Assembly (NCBI RefSeq): GCF_910592395.1
Contig: NC_088322.1
Location: 10,103,431-10,167,430 of the forward strand
Reading direction: 5' to 3'
DNA from: Lineus longissimus
Taxonomy: Eukaryota > Nemertea > Pilidiophora > Heteronemertea > Lineidae
DNA: 64,000 nucleotides
Shown here: one piece after another, positions 49,801 through 58,800 of the stretch
Numbering within the stretch: position 1 is the first letter of the stretch
Layout of the letters: every line of letters starts with the position of its first letter
Translations under genes and position numbers: made by a program
The notes under the pieces: generated by a model
Seen by the model: only the letters and a program-made list of their open reading frames with translations
Told to the model about the DNA's origin: nothing
Databases searched by the model: none

Positions 49801-52800
49801 TCTCACAGGCCAGGCAGAGTAGAGCAAGCCTGTTGTTGGCTTTTAACTCCTATCGGCAGGCCTGCTAACTCATCTTGGCCTGATTCATTGCAGGTTTCGA
49901 AACGGAATAACAGCGCCAGAATTTCCATGAACTCAGAATTCCACTGATATGCAGTAAATAGTCATCTTGTTCTTTACAGGTCATTGAGACGAAAATCCAG
50001 AACTTCATAAGCACCGCGGAACTTATGTTGAAAGATAAACACTACGACTCTAAACACATTCGTTCGGAGATCGATAAACTCCAGAATAAATGGAGTAGCT
50101 TCCACACATCGGTCCACGAGTACCGCGATCTGTTGGAAGTCTCCATTCTATTCTTCCAAATTGTTGAGGAGGTAAGTGCGGTTCACTGGCATGTTTAGTT
50201 TATCCAACCCAGTCACTGATTTTGACAGCGAGGCATTGTGCAGGTTCAGCAGCAATCATAAAAAATTTACAATCTTCGATGCAGTGTTCTCCACAGGGCC
50301 ATTTGTCTGGGCGTCCAACACTACCTTGGCAGCTTACCACCATACATGTACCTTGGAAGCGCCACCCGACCTTGCTGTGGAATTTTGTGAAGGGTTTCTA
50401 TAGAGTCACTCTACCTTAAACTGCTGGCCACCCTACCTTGTCTTGCACACTGGTACTTCTTGATTATCAAGGGAACAACCCTACCTATGGAAAACCATTT
50501 GAGTACTCTGCTTTTGGTGCAGCTAAGGGGAAGGTTGGCGTCTTTCAGAGACTGAGTCTTCTCGTGTATTGCACCCATTTTTATCAAGTCATAGGTCTGA
50601 CAAAGTCCTTCGTTATTTTCAGTGTGAAGAGTGGATCCGTGAAGGCAGCCAGTTCCTGTTCAACATTGGCCGTCAAGCCCAGGACTGCAAGACTGCCGCG
50701 GAGGCTGCGGAGCTGGTCGACAAGGTCAAGAGTCACCTTGACCAAGGTCAACCGCCGCAGGAAGAACGAATCAACAAACTTTCAGAGCTTGCATCTCAGT
50801 TATATGGTAAGTGCGAGGGGAAGTTGATTGGAGTAATCTTATTTGTAACAGTTCTTTCGTTTCCGGGACCGCAAGCTCAGAACCGAGTAATCTCATTTGT
50901 AACAATTCTTTTGTTTCCAGGACCGCAAGCTCAGAATCGAGTACGCCACGTCGTTGTCAAGTACCATGACGTGATGGACTCATTCAAACAGGCAAACAGG
51001 CAACTTGAGAGTCTCCAAGATGCCCTCAAGAAACGCGAAGAGGTAGGTTATGTATTTTCATTATTCAGGCAGTGACATTTGGTGACAGTTCTTCAAACCA
51101 CCAACTCACTTTGAGATGGTCATGAAATGAGATATCGCCAGTGTTGGTAATGAACATGTGCTCAGCCAGACTGCAGTAAAGGTAGAGTTGCAAGTATCAC
51201 TGCATGCGCAGCTGACTTAAACTGTCCCTTGTACAAGTGGTTTGGACTGCTTTCAACTGGATACCAAAATTAGGGAAAGCTTGCAGCAACTTGAATGTCA
51301 AAAAGATGTCACTTTGTCCATCTACCTGTCTCTACCCAAAGGAGAAATGTCACTGTCTGTATTGGGAAATAAGTACCTTAACGATCGCGGAACGGTAATA
51401 TAAAACACCTAGGCCAGTTTCCACAACACTGGTGATAAGGCTTGCGTCAATCTGATAAGAAGGGTGTATCAAGCAAGATATAAAAAAAGAAGAAAAAGGA
51501 AGAAAAGAGAAATTGCGATACGAATACCGTATCGCAATTTCTCTTTTCTTCCGAGAGAGAATCATGAAGACAGAACATTGTTCAATAAGCCAAGGCAGAC
51601 AAAACTCTAAACTAGTTCGTTTCGTTGACTTTATTGGATGTATTAACTATTGTGATCTCTCTTGCAGGCTCCCCCTCCTCCCTCACCCGAAGTCTCAGAA
51701 TCCCCAGTGGAAGAGGTGATCGCCGCAAAAGAAGAATTTGCGCCAATCGCGGCGGTCCCCATTGGATTCGAGCCAATCAAATTGCCTGAAGAACGTAAAA
51801 TATTTCCACCAAAAGTGACGCAGCCTCTGAGGAGTGCTGACGTTATGGAGGGGATCAGGTAATGAGTGTTGAGAGTATTTTCCAGAAATTCATTCAGTTT
51901 TAGGCCATTGTCACCTATCAAGATTCCCTTGTCATGAGTTAACTGAATTAGGCTTGAAAACACGACTTGAAGGTGAAAAGCGACATCGTGAATCATATGT
52001 CACCCGCTCTTTGGAAATGACTTGCTCATTCTTCATGTCACGCATGAAAAGTGAAGAGTGATACATTCCATGTGAAAACATTAACTCTTTGTAATCGAAG
52101 CCTTAGATAATGGTGTTAAAATCTGGTCACCATTATTTGATCTGTAGGAAGGCACAGTTACACTAATTTCTCCTCCTCTTTCTTCCAGATTTACATTTGA
52201 GTGCAGATTCGACAGTGACGACATCCCACAGCTGATGTGGTACAAAGATAACATCCCGCTGATCAGCCCGGACTACGAGACGCGTTACGACAACGGGCTC
52301 GCCACGCTGACCATTGAGGAAACGTTCTCTGAGGACACAGCTCGCTACACCTGCCGAGCGACCAACACTGCCGGGAGCGTTGAGACATCCGGTCACTTGA
52401 CTGTCCGAGGTAGGCATCCTGGTGCTGGAGTCATATAACTGTTGTAGCTTTTTAGCACTTTGGCAAAGTTGGATTTCTTTATGGAGCACTATTTTTCTTC
52501 TTCGGGTGCACCAGATAAATTCTATTGAGAATACTTTCTATCTGTCTCCGTGCTTTTGCATGCCCTTGAAGAAAAGTTGACCCTTCTGTAGGCAATATTA
52601 AGAAACAAACTGGGGTGGGATAAGTGGTTTGGTGGGTGGGGGAAGGGAAGGGGCCTTAAGGTCAAGTATAGGACAAATATGATGAATCGGTTAAATATTT
52701 GCGTGGGAGTTACAAAGTACTGTTATTGGTCATTCTCCATTCTAGATCTGACACAAAAATGTCTTACATGTATCTTTGGATACTTGAATGAATTGAACCA

Positions 52801-55800
52801 CTCTATTTGTTTATAAATGAGTAATTGCAAAACGGCAAGTTTGATGACCCTTTGACAAAATAGACCACAACTATATTGTGGGACTTGTGGGCTGCATGCT
52901 CAGTTAGACCACAAGTATTTTCGAGAAATTGTGGACTTGTATGCTCAGATGAAAAAAGTGAGTGCTGATTTTTATTTGGCAGGGAGAACATTTATCTGTG
53001 TCTTGTTTGAAACGGGATGGTACCTTGAAACAGGAGTGGTTATTGAATAAAAAATAATGCATGCTTGGACAAATTTCAGGATTGGAGGGTATTGGAGATC
53101 GACTTTTTGAATACACGATTGGGGGTAAGGGCTTGGGTAATACAGGATTGCAGGGTATTGGAAAATGACTTTTGGAGTACATTTCGCGAGTCAGGGGTTG
53201 GAAAATTCTCTGTCCCAGCACATCACCCTCTGGTAGCTTGGCGTCACCGTGCACACTCTTTCCTTCCAGAAACACAACAGAAAATCCTACCTCCCGATTT
53301 TGCGAAAAATCTCAAATCGGCTGACGTCACAGAGGGTAACCCTTTCACATTTGAATGTCATGTGACGGGTTGCCCGTCTCCGACCGTCTCTTGGTTCAAA
53401 GACGATGTCAGCGTCGATAATTCCCCAGATTTTGTAATCACCAAAATCAACGGAACTTGTTGCCTTAAGATTCGTCGCGTTAATAAGGGACATGATGCGC
53501 GTTATACGTGCAAAGCGACCAATCAGGGAGGAGAGTCTGCGTCAAGTGCGCGACTCACGGTTATACGTAAGCGGCATTCTAGTCTCTGCATGCCGCATGT
53601 TTTAAAATCAGTCTCTTTTTTAGACTTCATTTTTCAGAGCTGCTTTTCCTTAACTTTAAACATTTCAGGGCCCTGAAAGATATTCTAAATCCTTTCACAT
53701 TAAATGTACAAAGATAACTTCATCGAGTCTCTGATGTTGAAATAAAGAACAGTTCCTCAAAGTGGGTCATAAAAGTATCGGGCACCAAACCATACCAAGG
53801 TGACCAAATCTGCTTAACCCAAGCTAACCTTGAGTTCAACTTCCAGGGTAAATATTTCCATCTCGTCTCATGAATTTCTTTGATCTTTCAGCGGCTGAGC
53901 AACCTCAGTTCCGCGAAGGCCTAAAAGATGTCACTAGCGTCGAAGGAAAGCCAATCTGCATTCAATGTCGATTCACTGCAAACCCGCAGCCTGATGTCAC
54001 GTGGCTGAGGGGCAGTGACCCAATTATACCGTCCAGTGTATTTAAGGTGAGTTAAAGGGGATGTTTCAGGACATTTTACATCTTTTCGGGCGGTGAAAAT
54101 GAGCCTTCTCATTTCCTGTTTATAAATTCGGCGAAAAGAGTTGTATTTCATCGTGAGCAATTTACGAGAGAACCTGATTCCTAACAACTCTTAACAACTC
54201 GTTTTATTGTTTTTTCAGATAACTATAGAATCTGACTTTAGTAGTTTAGAGATCACAGAAGCATATCCTGAGGACTCCGGCTCATACACCGTGTTGTTAC
54301 ATAACCCGGCCGGGGAGGCCTCCAGTAGCTGTACAATCACTGTAGAGAGTACTTATGAAACGTGAGTAAAACTATTTTCACTTAACACTTTCAGCGCCCA
54401 ACTTTCACCCCCAAACACCCTTTTTCAGACCCCCTGAGCAAAAGAAATGTCAGAGATGGCACAATAAGATTACTATGCTCCCAAGCTATACATGTATTTT
54501 GTGTTTCTGTTTGGAAAGTGACAAAAAGTGACCAAATGACCCCCTTTCAGCAATCCTGACCCCCGCTAAAAACTCCCAAAATCAGACTCGCTTTTCGCAT
54601 CGGATGCAAGATCACACCGTTAAAGCCAAATAGGCAGAAAATAGTGGTGATGGGTACTTATAGTTATTCACCTGGCTCACAAATGGCAGCACTGACTGTT
54701 TCATCAGGTGCACTGCCTCTTGTTATCTGATCCACTCACCTTATACAAGTTTGCATGGAATAGTCTAGGGTGCTCATGTCTGAGCCTGCCAATGCTACCT
54801 GTATTTGTTAAGTACATGGCAGACAGGCAACATTTATTGCAGAGATGTGCAGTATTTGTTTTATGCAACAAAAATCACTTGTCTGTAGTGATCATCGTAG
54901 GTGGTGCCAACAAGTTTCAGCTACTTTAACTATCAAACTTTGAATTTGACTCACATTGCAGTGATTATCAGTTTTCCCTGCAGATTAGAATTCGTTTTAT
55001 TGCCCATCGCAGCAATTAAATGCACAGTCTTATGCATTTTCACTTTGTTTTACTTTCAGTCTGTCAAGGTAGATTTTGTTTTTTCTTCTTGCATTGTTAA
55101 GATAGCAAGATCAATCGCCGAGTACATTTCCGATCAATTATCTTGACGATAGTCAGAAACCTTTAATGTCGAAAGTCCTATTTTTGCAGCAGTCGTGCTC
55201 CTATTATCGCCATCTTGTCATGACATTATATCCAATGAAACTTCTTATGATGATATGACATAATATTGGCAATGAAACAGCTATAATAGAACTTCCGACG
55301 TTGATGCTTTCGTTATAATTTCCCAGCGATAAAACGTAGTTATAACCCTTCAATGTTTACGTTGATGTGTGCTCTGTTAATTCTTCTAACAGTAGTATTA
55401 CAGCATTTCCCTTTTTAAAACATTTCAAAGTTTTTTTGGAGCTATCCAACTCATGATGTACAAGTAGTTTTAGACATCCATAACAATATCATGAGACATG
55501 AAAGTAGAAATAATAATGGATTTCCTGTTCATGAATTCATAAATTATAACTAATTTCACAAGTTTATACTAATATCTCAATATTTTGATTCTACCATCTC
55601 ACTATTCCTTGTTCCTTTATTGCTGTATGTGTGCATTCTGAGAGTATTTTTAGCTCCTTTATTTTGTCAGTCACGTACAAAAATGTTAAAACTACTAGTA
55701 TAGGTTCTAAGTAAAAGTACCTATTTCCCCAAGGTTTCATATCATGGTAAAGATTGTTATCTGTATGCACCAAATAACCAAATCATATATCTGAAGAATT

Positions 55801-58800
55801 TAATCAAAGAGCAATGCAATCTCTTAACCCTCCAGGTTCTGTTCCCTTTTCTAAAAACTTATACAGATTGTTTGGAAAACAAGGCCTGGTTATCCTTGCA
55901 TTATAGTAAGATGCCTTGTACTAAGCACATTATGACAGGGCAAGCTAAAAATCCCACTAAACTCCAGAATATTACTCAGTTGTATGACTCCAAATACAAA
56001 CTGGTCCATACAGTACACATTGCTTTATCATCGGACCAGCTTGTCTCTGGGTGAAAGCTCAGGCCACTTTCGTTTCCCAAGATTCTCTGGGTGAGCCTGC
56101 ACCCTCCCTTCATGAAATTTCTGGATCCGCCACTGAATCCGGGTTGGTTCCATTGACCTGACACTCTGACCTGACTCTCAAGTGGATAAAAAAAGATGAA
56201 AATAGATGACGTAACAATGTGCAATGAAATCTCTAGGATGTCATCATTCCCAGCATGTGTCTGAAAATCATGGAATATTGTCTTAAAATATGATATCACT
56301 GCTAGTCCAATTGGGTTATGCATATCCTAAAATTGATTCTATCAAAAACATCTTTTCCTGTCTTCTCGGTTTACCAAACAAATCCAATTGTTTTAATTTT
56401 CTTGCAGCGAGTCTGGAGCTTCAGACGCCGGCGAAGCGTCACCGCCCGTCTTCACACAACATCTTGTTGATCGCGAGGTGATGGAAGGAGGCCGTGCGCG
56501 GCTTGACTGCATCATTGTCGGACACCCAGAACCAGAGGTGAGTAAGCAGTAATGTTTGTCTGCCCCCCCCCCCGCACCTCTATCTCCATTCCTCGCCGTA
56601 TTTTGATGTACCTGCAGTTTTGAAGATCGTGTATTTAAGTAGGAATAATTGTTCATATCAAAACATCAGTTCAGTGATGTAAATGGTTGAGGTCACAGCA
56701 GTCTGTTAATGCTATCCATGTTATAATTTCTGCTGATTTTCGAGGATAGCTTTGTTAACTGAATTAAATTGTCAAGGACTAAGCACATCGCAACCATCTA
56801 TGAAAACTATCCATGTTATCATTTCTTGCGATTTTGAGGATAGCTTTGTAAACTGACGTTAATGGTTGAGGACTAAGCACATCACAACCGTCTCTGAAAA
56901 CTATCCATGTTATCATTTCTTGCGATTTTCTCCCTCTAGGTCATTTGGTTCAAGCACAACAAGCCTGTGAAGGAGTCCAAGGACTTCCAGCTGCTGTTTG
57001 AGGGCGACCGTTGCACCCTGATCATTCGCGAGGCGTACCTCGAAGACAGCGGCCAGTACAAATGTGAAGCGAATAACATTCACGGGCATGCCGAGAGCAT
57101 CTGTGAGCTACACGTGGAACGTAAGTGCTTTTGGTTCTTTAAAGTTCTTAAAAGGACTATAGGGATTGTTTTATTGCTAAAGGGACTGTGGGGCTGGAGG
57201 AGTACCAGAAAGACCAGGTTGTTATAGGTAGGAAAGGTGATTTAAAAATCTCCATTATGATATATTATCTAAAGGTTTTCAAAGGGGCTATAGCATCGTC
57301 ATTATCAAAGGGGCTATGGGGCTTGATGGGTACCAAGAAGACTGGGGGAAGAAGTGTGAGGGCAAAAATGCTTATAAATTGAAAGTGTTTTCAGGCATTG
57401 AGGATATTTGCGTCATAAAGCGGAAAGACTTGAGCATACAACTCTTTCGCCAAAATCGTAATGTGATCAGAATCGAGTTATCAGTAGGGCTTGTTGCTCA
57501 TTTTTAAAAGTGCAATTTATTGAAGAGAGAACTAACTGAGATATGAAAAAAACTGACACCTTTCTGATCGAAAGTAAGGTTATATCAATACACACCTAAG
57601 TAACAACAGATTTTGATATCCCGAACTTGAATCAGATTTCATTCGCACCTGCTCGGGGCGAACAGACATGAACTTTCGATACATCAGGCCGCTAGAATGA
57701 TTAGATGTCTTGATCTGGAGCTGGCTAGAATTTCTAAGATAAGGTGTAGAGATTGGGCCCAAGACTTTAGTGAAGGTGGGATGATAGAGTGGTGGAGTCG
57801 GGGTTTCGGATGCATTGTGGAATAATGGTGTGGTGTTCGGTTTTTGGATTATAGTGTAAAGTTCAGTAGGATTACTGTTGACCAAAAGTGTTGTACTTTC
57901 GAATTGACTTGGAGTGATGGGGATATTATTTTGACTAAGGACTAATGGGCAATGGATATGGAGGCTTTTCGACCATTCCTTTAGAAATTTGGTAAAATTA
58001 TAAGTTTTATACCCCTCATCAAGTATACTTGCATTCAACCGAAGTTTGATAAATGCTGTCCTTAATAGAGAGGTGTCCTGATTAGAGAGGTCAAATTGAA
58101 TGAAAACAACGAAATTGGGACCCAACATAGTGTCCTAATATAGAGGTTGTCTGCCAATGAAGGTGTCCGCTAAGGGAGGGTTCAATGTTTTTTTACAGCG
58201 TTGAGTGAGCTGAGCGACGCCGCCTCAATCCATAGCTTCACGTCCGAGATGGCGCCACCGAGGTTCGTCATGCTGATGAAGGACATCACATGTCACGAGG
58301 GTGAATGTGTCCAGTTCAGTTGCCGCGTTACCGGGCAACCCCATCCGAACATATCGTGGTATCGGGAGACCGCCCTATTGGAGAACTCTCCTGATTTCCA
58401 GGTAACGGCTTTTGTTTCAAATTTTGAGGTTGTGCAAAGGTTCAAGCATATAAAATGTTTCACGACACAAACGTGTAAAATGTTCCAGAACACAAAGGTA
58501 TAAAATGTACCACGACACACATATCCATTCTTGCCATTTTGAAAACGATGAATAGGACAACATTTGAAATTCAGTGGTTACTTGTCATACAGCGTTGCTT
58601 TGTCTATTTGAATGAATTGAATTTGATCAAATCTAACTACTTTTGCAGTTGGTTTCGGATGGTGAACTCCAGATGATGTCAATCCCAGAAGCCTTTGCCG
58701 AGGATGCCGGTACATTCATGGTGAAGGCCGTCAACCCCGCTGGCGAGGCCAAGTGCTACGCCAAGCTTACTGTGGCGCCAACTCCCGAGGAAGTCATACA

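Noticed and set aside
57580-58128. 182-codon minus-strand open frame in the Ig4-Ig5 intron
   Set aside because: Its 5' part is MITE sequence, and the rest has no recognisable domain, no partner exon and biased Ser/Thr/Asn/Pro/Leu composition. Probably chance, although an unknown transposon fragment cannot be excluded.
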